DNA of 64,000 nucleotides, taken from Lysobacterales bacterium. GTDB lineage: Bacteria; Pseudomonadota; Gammaproteobacteria; Xanthomonadales; SZUA-38. Numbering within the stretch: position 1 is the first letter of the stretch; each line of letters starts with the position of its first letter. The stretch is from assembly GCA_030065125.1 (NCBI GenBank), contig JASJDM010000022.1, positions 62,001-126,000 on the forward strand, read 5' to 3'. Both the position numbers and the translations under genes were made by a program. Below, in pieces: positions 1-7,024 of this stretch. A model generated the notes under the pieces. That model made no database searches, had not been told where the DNA came from, and was given only the letters and a program-made list of their open reading frames with translations.

Positions 1-161
1 TGCTGCAGCCCGGTGCCACCTGGTCGCTGTCCGATGAAAGCAGCCTGCTGTTCGGCCTGATCCTGGGATTTGGGGATGATCTGTCGCCCGGCGGCGTTCC
101 CCGCAGTGAGTACGGCGCCGTGCCGGCCACCGCCTGGGCATCGCTCAAGTTTTACTTCTGA
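1..161 (+). CDS. C-terminal end of an outer-membrane beta-barrel protein (5' truncated)
   Basis: An open frame enters from the left edge and stops with TGA at 159-161. The visible 52 residues alternate polar and hydrophobic positions and end in SLKFYF. A terminal phenylalanine preceded by alternating aromatic/hydrophobic residues is the classic signal read by the BAM machinery, so this is probably the last strands of an outer-membrane porin or transport protein. The 3' end overlaps the convergent ArsR-type gene by 10 bases. The substrate and family cannot be told from this fragment. Confidence 0.6.
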   Translation, partial: LQPGATWSLSDESSLLFGLILGFGDDLSPGGVPRSEYGAVPATAWASLKFYF

Positions 162-505
162 GCACCCTCCAGGTCATCCCGGATCCGTTGGAGCAGCGCC
201 GCCGATGGTGAGGCATAGTCGCTGATCCAGCGCTGGTAAATCCGCTGGATCGGGCTGACGTCCAGGGTGTTCCAGCGGCAGCGACCCTCCTTTTTGCTGA
301 TGATCAGCCGCGCCCGTTCCAGCACGCCCAGGTGCTGCATCACCGTGGTTCGGTCCAGGTGGGGCAAGGCCTTGGCGATGGCGCCCGTGGTCTGGGGCTG
401 GTCCCGCACCAGGTCCAGGATCTGGCGCCGGTCGGCGCTGGCCAGGGCCTTGAACACCCGATCGTCTTCGATTTCCCTGGTGGTGGCATTGCTGCGATTG
501 ACCAT
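152..505 (-). CDS. ArsR-family winged-helix transcriptional regulator
   Basis: 117-residue protein with a single winged helix-turn-helix: RVFKALASADRRQILDLV (helices 1-2), TGAIAKALPHLDRTTVMQHL (recognition region) and a wing ending KKEGRCRWNTLD. This is the usual size and order for ArsR/SmtB regulators. No cysteine pair suggesting a metal site is visible, so it is more like the non-metal ArsR proteins that partner AHSA1/SRPBCC genes. It is divergent from such a gene at 559, and a near-perfect palindrome lies between the two starts, so autoregulation and control of the neighbour are likely. The ligand is unknown. Confidence 0.88.
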   Translation of the reverse strand: MVNRSNATTREIEDDRVFKALASADRRQILDLVRDQPQTTGAIAKALPHLDRTTVMQHLGVLERARLIISKKEGRCRWNTLDVSPIQRIYQRWISDYASPSAALLQRIRDDLEGAQK

Positions 506-512
506 GGGATAA

Positions 513-536
513 ATATGTTATAAAAATATAACGTAT
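513..536. promoter_or_regulatory. Palindromic operator between arsR-type and SRPBCC genes
   Basis: Two 10-base arms, ATATGTTATA and TATAACGTAT, are separated by AAAA and match as an inverted repeat at 9 of 10 positions. The dyad lies in the 53-base divergent gap, 7 bases from the regulator start and 22 from the SRPBCC start, in an A/T-rich island of otherwise GC-rich DNA. The position fits an ArsR-type operator that would block both promoters. Binding itself is inferred. Confidence 0.7.
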
Positions 537-558
537 TAGGCAAGACCGGAGGGCAGTC

Positions 559-999
559 ATGGCACGCAATTACACGGTAAGCACGCGAATCAAGCGTCCG
601 GTGGAGGAAGTATTCAAGGCGCTGGTCTCGGCTGATCAGCAGGTACGTTACTTCACCGATCGCAGCAGCGGTGATCTGCAGGAGGGCCAGGTTGTCACCT
701 GGTTCTGGCAGCAATGGGGCGAAAATCAGGTCGCCGTGGTCGAGGTGATACCGCACCGGCGCATCGTTCTCAGCATTGATTCGGTGGAGTGGGAAAAGAC
801 TGTGGACGATTCCTACGAGGTGCGCATCGTCTTTGAACTGGAAGCCCTGGAGGATGGATCGACCCGCCTGAGTATCAGCGAGCAGGGATGGAAGCAGGAC
901 GCTGCCGGGATCAAAGCCTCGCATCAGAACTGCGAGGGCTGGACCCATATGTGCGCCTGTCTCAAGGCTTACCTGGAGCACGGCATCGACTTGCGTTGA
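559..999 (+). CDS. SRPBCC / AHSA1-type START-fold protein
   Basis: 146-residue protein of the AHSA1-like SRPBCC superfamily: N-terminal TRIKRPVEEVFKALVSADQ, then GQVVTWFWQQWG, the basic turn VIPHRRIVLSID and a C-terminal helix HQNCEGWTHMCACLKAYL typical of the fold, which encloses a hydrophobic cavity. A ribosome site GGAGGG lies 6 bases before the ATG. The partner is the divergent ArsR gene; such pairs are common in proteobacteria, where the regulator is thought to control the START protein. The ligand or reaction cannot be read from the sequence. Confidence 0.85.
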   Translation: MARNYTVSTRIKRPVEEVFKALVSADQQVRYFTDRSSGDLQEGQVVTWFWQQWGENQVAVVEVIPHRRIVLSIDSVEWEKTVDDSYEVRIVFELEALEDGSTRLSISEQGWKQDAAGIKASHQNCEGWTHMCACLKAYLEHGIDLR

Positions 1000-1130
1000 T
1001 TCGCCGTGTCAACCAATCCCCGGGTGATGCGTGGTAGGTCATAGACGACAGACGGTCCAGACTTTCACGAAACGCCGACTAGGCTTAACAGGGAAAAGCT
1101 GCTGACCGTGGTTTTGTGAGGGAGTCGGTC

Positions 1131-3395
1131 ATGTCCAGATCCTTGTTGTGTATTGTTTTGTTCCTGTTTTTGCCTGCTGCCAGCCTGGCTGGATCCGTAG
1201 AAGAGCTTGAGCGCGTCCAGGGCGCGTTTACCGAATTCGAAGTGGAGCGCGACGATTTCGGCATTGTCGCCGTTCATTTTCGCGTGGGCGAACGCTGGGT
1301 GGTGGCAGATGGCGACACCAGCATCAGCGGCGGAGACCCCGTTGCCCCGGCGGTACTGTTAACCCTGGAAGCCTTCATCGAGTTGGCTGAGAACCGGGAT
1401 TTGTCCGGCATCGCCGAGGGTGTTCCCGGAGAAGAGGTGCTGTTTGCAGAGACCATCCTGATCGATCCCTTCGATCCACCGGGTGATGTCATAGAGGTGG
1501 CCGGGCCGTTTCGTGACTTCGAACTGGAGTTTCGCGAAGAGCGCCTGGTCACCGTGTTCTTCAGCGTGATCCACGAGGGGCCGCCGGGGCCCTCGATCCT
1601 CTACCAGGTGGCGGCGTCTCATGACACCCATATCCTGCTGGAACGGGGTGATCGCGGACCCGTGGTGCTGACCCTGGGGCAGTTCGCGGAACTGGCTGAG
1701 GGCAACGAGCTTGCCGGTGTGGTCAAGGGACTGCTGGATGACGGCGTCCTTTGGGCCCTGCGCATCCGGCTGGAGCCCATCGCAGACCCAGACCCTGAGC
1801 CGGTAGTGCTGGAAGGTCCGTTCAGTGAATTCCACGGTCGCATAGGCGAGAACGGCCTGGAGGCCGTGACCTTCGAAGTCGATGGAGAGCAGGTCGTTGC
1901 CACCGACGACACCGAGATCGTGGTGGCTGCCCCGGCGCTGGCCGTTGATGCCGGCACACAGCTGTCCCTGGCCGAATTCCTTCGACTGGGGCTGAAGGCC
2001 GAGCTGGCCGGGCGCGTGGAAGGCCGCGCCGGCGAAAACGCGGTGCTGGCCCGGCACGTCCTGATTCGCAGGATCGATCGGCCGGATGAAAAAATTGAGG
2101 CGGAAGGCCTGCTCCGGTCCTGTGACCTGGAGGGGGAATTCCCGGTACTGCGGGTCAACCTGGCCCGGTCGGACCGGGTGCTCAACGTGGTCATCGGACC
2201 CGAGACGCGCCTGTTTTTCCACGACGGCGACGAGGAGCCCATTCCCGTGGAGGATGTTGTGCGGCTGTGCGAAGGCGAACTGGTGATCCAGGTTCATGCT
2301 CGCGGCGTCATTGTTCCCACCGAGGCCAACGACGCGGTGCACATGCTGGCGTCCGAGGTTTTGTTCGAGTTCGTGGAGTCCTCCGTGCGGGGCCGGTTCC
2401 AGGGCGGAGAGGTCTCCAGCAACATCATTGCCATCCTGATCGGCAACATCAAGGTGCTGGTGGACGAGGAAACAAGCATCGAGTTCAACGGCAACGAGCT
2501 GTCGCTGGCGGGTCTTGCCGAGCTGGTGGACAGCGGCGACGTATTTTTCGCCAAGGCTGCCGGTGCCCTGCGCAAGGACGGTGGAATCCATGCTTTCAGA
2601 ATGGCCATCGAATCCATCGACCCGCCCATCCTGGACGTGGCGGGACGACTGGTGGAGTGCAGTGAGTCAGCCGGCGAGCTGGTGGAAGTGGCGATTCAGC
2701 GAGGTGATCTGCTGATCCAGGCATTCGTGTCACCTGACACCCTGCTGGCCGAGCGGCACCGCAACGGCATCGAAGTGCTGACCCTGGGTGAGTTTGTGGA
2801 GAAGTGCAATGCTCGACAGGTTTACCGGATTTTCGGCGTGGGCCCGGAAGCCAGTCCCTTCATCCTGGCAAGGGCCGTGATTGGACTGGTTCATGCCCGC
2901 CATCGAGGTGTGTTCAGCGGCGGCGAAGTAGGTGACGAGGAAATCCTCATCGAAATGTCCCGGCGACTGGTTCGGGTCAACCCGGAGACCACCATCCTCG
3001 GTCCTGATCGGGAACCGCTCAGCTGGGAAGAATTTGCAGCCCTGGTGGAAGAGGGAGAGCGGCGCTGGGCCCTGGCCCGCGGTGTACTGCTCAAGGACGA
3101 CTCCATCCAGGCCCGCCTGCTGCGGCTGCGCGCTCGGCCCAACATCAAGGTGAATACGCCGGTGGACAACGAAAGCAAGGTGACCGGGTCGGGTACTCCG
3201 GGTATCAACGTGGAGGTGTTCGACAGCGCCGGCGAACTACTCAGCAGCGGCGCCGTCGATATCACGGGCAGCCTGGACCTTGACACCAGCCGCCCCCTGA
3301 CCCTGGGTGAGGAGTTGGTGCCGGTGGCCCTGGGCCTGGCCGAAGAGTCGGCGCCGGTGAGCACCCGGGATATCTTCGTCAGCGGGTTCGAGTAA
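1131..3395 (+). CDS. Secreted protein of seven tandem DUF5666-like modules with C-terminal FVSGFE tail
   Basis: 754 residues from the ATG at 1131, which has GAGGGAG 6 bases upstream (an in-frame GTG at 1116 is less likely). A signal peptide (LLCIVLFLFLPAASLAG) is followed by about seven repeats of 80-100 residues. Each has a G-x-F opening, a beta-rich half holding a D-T-x-I motif, a helix like LTLGEFVE or LSLAEFLR, and a closing strand L-A-R-x-x-x-I. This resembles DUF5666-type beta modules. The last 85 residues (from IKVNTPVDNESKV) look like one Ig-like domain and end DIFVSGFE, the tail shared by other secreted proteins here. It is probably surface-located or extracellular. Function is unknown. 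A strong terminator follows. Confidence 0.8.
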   Translation: MSRSLLCIVLFLFLPAASLAGSVEELERVQGAFTEFEVERDDFGIVAVHFRVGERWVVADGDTSISGGDPVAPAVLLTLEAFIELAENRDLSGIAEGVPGEEVLFAETILIDPFDPPGDVIEVAGPFRDFELEFREERLVTVFFSVIHEGPPGPSILYQVAASHDTHILLERGDRGPVVLTLGQFAELAEGNELAGVVKGLLDDGVLWALRIRLEPIADPDPEPVVLEGPFSEFHGRIGENGLEAVTFEVDGEQVVATDDTEIVVAAPALAVDAGTQLSLAEFLRLGLKAELAGRVEGRAGENAVLARHVLIRRIDRPDEKIEAEGLLRSCDLEGEFPVLRVNLARSDRVLNVVIGPETRLFFHDGDEEPIPVEDVVRLCEGELVIQVHARGVIVPTEANDAVHMLASEVLFEFVESSVRGRFQGGEVSSNIIAILIGNIKVLVDEETSIEFNGNELSLAGLAELVDSGDVFFAKAAGALRKDGGIHAFRMAIESIDPPILDVAGRLVECSESAGELVEVAIQRGDLLIQAFVSPDTLLAERHRNGIEVLTLGEFVEKCNARQVYRIFGVGPEASPFILARAVIGLVHARHRGVFSGGEVGDEEILIEMSRRLVRVNPETTILGPDREPLSWEEFAALVEEGERRWALARGVLLKDDSIQARLLRLRARPNIKVNTPVDNESKVTGSGTPGINVEVFDSAGELLSSGAVDITGSLDLDTSRPLTLGEELVPVALGLAEESAPVSTRDIFVSGFE

Positions 3396-3403
3396 CGGCC
3401 GAG

Positions 3404-3447
3404 CCAGGCATCACCTCCGGCAGGCCGGGGGTGATGCCTGGGTCTTT
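3404..3447 (+). terminator. Rho-independent terminator after the seven-module protein
   Basis: A perfect 12-base stem (CCAGGCATCACC at 3404-3415 with GGTGATGCCTGG at 3430-3441) has a 14-base loop and is followed by TCTTT. It begins 8 bases after the TAA. There is no A-tract on the left, so it should work only for the + strand. Confidence 0.85.
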
Positions 3448-3451
3448 ATCT

Positions 3452-5089
3452 TCAGAAGGTTTCCATGTGGATGGCGTCCTGCGGCACTTCCCTGGCCTGC
3501 AGGGCAGCGCTGAGCTCGGCCATGAAAGCGCTGGGTCCGCAAAGGTAAAAGTCGGCGCTGAAATCAGGCAGTACCTGTGCAAGCAGGTCGCCGTCCAGCC
3601 GGCCAGGCAAGTCAAAATCATATCCCTCGCGGTCCCGGGGTCGCGGTCGGCTGAACACAACGGTTCGCCGGGCGTTGGCCTGGCCTTCAATCAACTCATG
3701 GACCTCCCGGGCCAGCGGATGATGATCACTGTCCCGGGCGCCGTGGATGAAATGAACCGGGTTTCTGAAGCCGTCCCTGGCCAGCTGATGCAGCATGCTG
3801 ACCATGGGGGTCACGCCCACGCCAGCGCTTATGAGAACCACGGGGCGTGGTCCGGGCTGAAGCACAAAATCCCCGTTGGGCTGCCTGGCGCTGATGATGG
3901 CACCGGGTTCCAGCTGGTCGTGCAGGTGCCGCGAGATCAGTCCCCGGGGCTCCCGCTTCACGCTGATCCGGTAGTGTGGATCCTCCGGTGAACCCGACAA
4001 CGAGTAGGTACGGGACACCGGCTGGTCCAGTCCGTCGAGCCTGAGTTCCAGCGGTAAATGCTGACCGGCCCGAAACTCCGGTAAATCGCCGCCGTCCCGG
4101 GCCACGAATTCGAAAGAGGTCACGTCCGCGCTCTCGCGGATTTTTCGGACCAGCCTGAGTGAGCGGATTGCGCCCCGGGGCTCCTTCCAGCGCAGCGGCA
4201 GGGCTGAGTCCAGGCGCACCACCTGCTCGACGTCGACGATGACCAGCCGCTGCGCTCCGGGGTGGTCCGCCACGGCCGGCGAGTCCCAGTCAATCCTGGC
4301 GCGGCCGGTGAGCTGCAGCAGACTGCCCCTGTCGAAATCCACGAACAGCAGCCCGACCCGGGGGTCCACGGTGAGGTTGCCGATGGTATTGAAGTGGTTG
4401 TTGCCGGCGTAGTCCGGAAAAACCAGCCGGGTCGAACTGTTGACCCTGACAAATCCCGGCGCGCCGCCCCGGTGGCTGGCATCCATGCCGTAAACCGAGC
4501 TGGCACCGTCCGACCGCTGGTATCCGCTGGCGATGAAAAAAGTGTCCGCAGTGTTGATCCAGCGCTGGTCCCGTTCTTCCAGCGCTGAGCCGACCCACGC
4601 GGGGGCGGGTGAACCCGGGTCTTGCCATTGCCACTCCCGTTCCGTGATGTACTGGGGACAGTTGCCGAAGGTCTGGGAGACGGCGAAGGTCATGCCTCCG
4701 GGGCCGGCGAGTGCCAGCGTCCCGTTGACCCGGTTGCGCCGGCGGGTCTCCAGTTCAATGCCCAGCAGTCCCAGGTCGGCGCCGGCCACCAGGGTCTGCT
4801 CCAGGGCGTCTCCCGGCAGTGGCCGGGCGTCTATTTGCAGGCTGCGATCGTCCGGTGACCGCACGAATCCTGGTTTTCCGGCCAGCAGCGTGACCCAGGG
4901 CCGGTCCTGTCCATCCCGGGCGGCTGCCACAAGGAAGGGCAGCTGGCTGTAAAAGTCTCGATGCTGCTGGGGGAAGTAAGGTCGAACCACCTGGCGGGCG
5001 AACGGCTCAATGGCCTCGCGCACGCCCATGCGGCGCTGCACGGCCTGTTCCCCTTCATGAAAAGGCGATTTCATGGCAATGGCATCCAT
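3452..5089 (-). CDS. PNPOx-like flavin domain fused to ferredoxin-NADP reductase-like FAD/NAD domain
   Basis: 545-residue cytoplasmic two-domain oxidoreductase. Residues ~40-270 form a split-barrel of the pyridoxamine-phosphate-oxidase-like family (FVRVNSSTRLVFPDYAGNN, VDPRVGLLFVDFDRG). Residues ~310-545 are a ferredoxin reductase module with the FAD motif SRTYSLSGSPED, the NAD motif SAGVGVTPMVSMLHQL and FYLCGPSAFM. Related fusions often carry a further C-terminal 2Fe-2S domain; this one stops at HMETF right after the NAD domain and shows no CxxxxCxxC motif. An internal start at the sixth codon (MKSPFHEG) is possible. It follows the VOC gene by 15 bases on the same strand, so the two are probably co-transcribed. 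The substrate is unknown. Confidence 0.85.
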   Translation of the reverse strand: MDAIAMKSPFHEGEQAVQRRMGVREAIEPFARQVVRPYFPQQHRDFYSQLPFLVAAARDGQDRPWVTLLAGKPGFVRSPDDRSLQIDARPLPGDALEQTLVAGADLGLLGIELETRRRNRVNGTLALAGPGGMTFAVSQTFGNCPQYITEREWQWQDPGSPAPAWVGSALEERDQRWINTADTFFIASGYQRSDGASSVYGMDASHRGGAPGFVRVNSSTRLVFPDYAGNNHFNTIGNLTVDPRVGLLFVDFDRGSLLQLTGRARIDWDSPAVADHPGAQRLVIVDVEQVVRLDSALPLRWKEPRGAIRSLRLVRKIRESADVTSFEFVARDGGDLPEFRAGQHLPLELRLDGLDQPVSRTYSLSGSPEDPHYRISVKREPRGLISRHLHDQLEPGAIISARQPNGDFVLQPGPRPVVLISAGVGVTPMVSMLHQLARDGFRNPVHFIHGARDSDHHPLAREVHELIEGQANARRTVVFSRPRPRDREGYDFDLPGRLDGDLLAQVLPDFSADFYLCGPSAFMAELSAALQAREVPQDAIHMETF

Positions 5090-5104
5090 CGTGGGCTCCC
5101 GGCC

Positions 5105-5509
5105 TCAGGCGGCAATCAGTTCCAGGCGGATGTTGCCGGGTATGCGGCACATCATGTGGCGCAGGCCGCTGGCGCCCAGGGGCTCCGGTTCGAATTCGAT
5201 GTCGGCGTCGGAGCGCTCGCCCAGGTCCCGGGCCAGTTGCGCCAAGGCGTCTTCGTCGGCCACCCGCAGGGCCAGGTGATGCAGACCGATGTTGGCCTTG
5301 CGGTCGAAAGGGATTGCGCTGGCGGGATCCTCGGCCTGCCACAGGGTGATCATGACGTTGCCGTCGCTGACAAAAGCAGCGGGATAGTCCGGTACTTCAC
5401 CCACTACGTTGAAGCCCAGGGCGTCAACAAAAAAGGTGCGGGCCTCGGGAAGGCTGGGGACGGTAAGACCCACGTGGTGGGCTCCTCGGGTTCTGGGGGA
5501 TGTCGTCAT
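5105..5509 (-). CDS. VOC-family (glyoxalase/bleomycin-resistance fold) protein
   Basis: 134 residues with the paired beta-alpha-beta-beta-beta layout of the vicinal-oxygen-chelate fold. The N-terminal strand holds HHVGLTVPSLPEARTFFVDAL, a metal-ligand-type histidine recurs in IGLHHLALRV, and an acidic residue lies at the end in RLELIAA. It is the first gene of a probable two-gene operon with the flavin/FAD fusion reductase and is divergent from a LysR regulator, so that regulator is its likely controller. It could be a lyase, dioxygenase or isomerase; the sequence does not decide. Confidence 0.85.
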   Translation of the reverse strand: MTTSPRTRGAHHVGLTVPSLPEARTFFVDALGFNVVGEVPDYPAAFVSDGNVMITLWQAEDPASAIPFDRKANIGLHHLALRVADEDALAQLARDLGERSDADIEFEPEPLGASGLRHMMCRIPGNIRLELIAA

Positions 5510-5590
5510 CTTCTTGAACTCCAGAAGTGTTGATGGTTAGGCCAGTGTGCCCAGAGTCCGATAGTGAATAAATAGACGAAAAACTATAAA

Positions 5591-5613
5591 ATTACTGCAA
5601 AAAGTGGAGTAAT
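5591..5613 (+). promoter_or_regulatory. LysR-type T-N11-A box overlapping the lysR-type gene start region
   Basis: ATTACT and AGTAAT form a perfect 6-base dyad around 11 bases, giving the canonical T-N11-A LysR box. It lies 4 bases before the regulator's start codon, overlapping its ribosome site. A second looser dyad (ATAGT...ACTAT) lies 5' of it around 5560-5587. Autorepression, with activation of the divergent VOC operon, is the usual arrangement. Confidence 0.6.
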
Positions 5614-5617
5614 TGGT

Positions 5618-6532
5618 TTGGATCGTCTGGCCGCCATGCAGGTGTTCGTGGAGATCGTTGATCGGGGCAGCCTGACAGCGGCGGCTGATGCCCTGGATCG
5701 ATCCCTGCCGGCGGTGGTGCGGACCCTGGCCGCGCTGGAGTCCCACCTGGACGTGGTGCTGCTGCGTCGCACCACCCGCCGCATGTCGCTGACGCCCGAA
5801 GGCACGGAATACCTGTCCCGCTGCCGTCAGATCCTGGCCGATGTCGTGGAGGCGGAACGGGCGGTGGGAACCGGCGAGGGTGAGCCCCGGGGTCTGCTGA
5901 AGATCACCGCCCCGGTGCTGTTTGGACAGATGCACGTCACGCCGTTGGTGAACGCGTTCCTGCAGCGCTATCCGCAGGTGTCCACCGAGCTGGTGCTGCT
6001 CGACCGCAATGTAGACCTGGTGGAGGAGGGCGTGGACCTGGGGATCCGTATCGGGCCACTGGATGATTCGTCACTGGTAGCGGTGGGCGTGGGCCGGATG
6101 CGCCAGGTCGTATGCGGCAGCCCCGGGCTCCTGACCCGGACCGGGGAGCCCCGAAACCCGTCGGAATTGACCCGGCTCCCTTGTATCCGACAGCTGAATC
6201 TTCCCCGGGCGGGCATCTGGCGCTTCCGGGATGGCCGGCGCGAGTCTGCCGTGTCCATCAACGGGCCCATGGCCTGTAACCAGATCGCAGCGGCACGACA
6301 GGCATGCGTCGACGGAATCGGGTTTGGCCGGTTTCTGGCGTACCAGGTGGCGGACCAGGTGAGTGACCGCAAGCTGCAGGTCGTTCTGGAGGACTATGAG
6401 CCGCCGCCGGTGCCGGTCAGCCTGGTGTATCCCGGCGGGCGCCTGGTGTCGGCACGACTGCGGGCCGCAGTGGACTGGCTCAAGCAGCGATTGCCCGAGC
6501 GCAGCGTGGAATTGCCCGCCGCGGACCGATAA
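5618..6532 (+). CDS. LysR-family transcriptional regulator
   Basis: 304 residues starting at a TTG (MDRLAAMQVFVEIVDRGS...). The N-terminal HTH (SLTAAADALDRSLPAVVRTL, then LLRRTTRRMSLTPEG) and the ~200-residue effector domain (LLKITAPVLFGQMHVTPLV...; DLVEEGVDLGIRIGPL) are standard. The DRLAAMQVFVEIV opening and LRIT/LKIT-type linker are typical of the large PecT/CrgA-like subgroup. It is divergent from the VOC/fusion-reductase pair and has a T-N11-A box over its own start. The inducer is unknown. Confidence 0.92.
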   Translation: MDRLAAMQVFVEIVDRGSLTAAADALDRSLPAVVRTLAALESHLDVVLLRRTTRRMSLTPEGTEYLSRCRQILADVVEAERAVGTGEGEPRGLLKITAPVLFGQMHVTPLVNAFLQRYPQVSTELVLLDRNVDLVEEGVDLGIRIGPLDDSSLVAVGVGRMRQVVCGSPGLLTRTGEPRNPSELTRLPCIRQLNLPRAGIWRFRDGRRESAVSINGPMACNQIAAARQACVDGIGFGRFLAYQVADQVSDRKLQVVLEDYEPPPVPVSLVYPGGRLVSARLRAAVDWLKQRLPERSVELPAADR

Positions 6533-6568
6533 CCGTGCCGCCGCTTAAGCATCAGTTATGATCTCCCC

Positions 6569-7024
6569 ATGAAGATCGAGCAGGATGACCTGACCGGCCC
6601 GGAGATCGCGGTGCTGCTGCGGGAACACCTGGCAGGCATGCACGAGCATTCCCCGCCGGAGAGCATCCATGCCCTGGATCTGCCGGCGTTGCAGGCGCCG
6701 GACATCACGTTCTGGTCGGCCTGGGGCGACGAGGGCCTGCTGGGTTGTGCGGCATTGAAACAGCTGGACACTCAACACGGTGAGATCAAGTCCATGCGTA
6801 CGGCTCGCCAGCACCTGGGCAAAGGTGTTGCCTCAGCGCTTCTGCGTCACCTCATCGCTGAGTCCAGGCGGCGGGGTTACGGCCGCCTGAGCCTGGAGAC
6901 CGGGTCCAGCGAGGCTTTTGTTCCGGCACTCAGGATGTATGAGAAATTCGGGTTTCAATACTGTGGGCCATTTGCCCAGTACCGTGAAGATCCCTTCAGC
7001 CGCTTCATGACCCTGGAGCTTTGA
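6569..7024 (+). CDS. GNAT-family N-acetyltransferase
   Basis: 151 residues. The acetyl-CoA core is clear: strand KSMRTARQHLGKGVASALLR (motif A, with the pyrophosphate-binding Q/R-x-x-G-x-G/A variant HLGKGVA), then helix-strand RRRGYGRLSLETGSS and the closing FGFQYCGPFAQY with PFSRFMTLEL. This resembles the YafP/ElaA-like small-molecule or amino-group acetylases, but the acceptor is not evident. Its stop overlaps the start of the next gene (TTGA), so translation of the two is probably coupled. Confidence 0.9.
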   Translation: MKIEQDDLTGPEIAVLLREHLAGMHEHSPPESIHALDLPALQAPDITFWSAWGDEGLLGCAALKQLDTQHGEIKSMRTARQHLGKGVASALLRHLIAESRRRGYGRLSLETGSSEAFVPALRMYEKFGFQYCGPFAQYREDPFSRFMTLEL

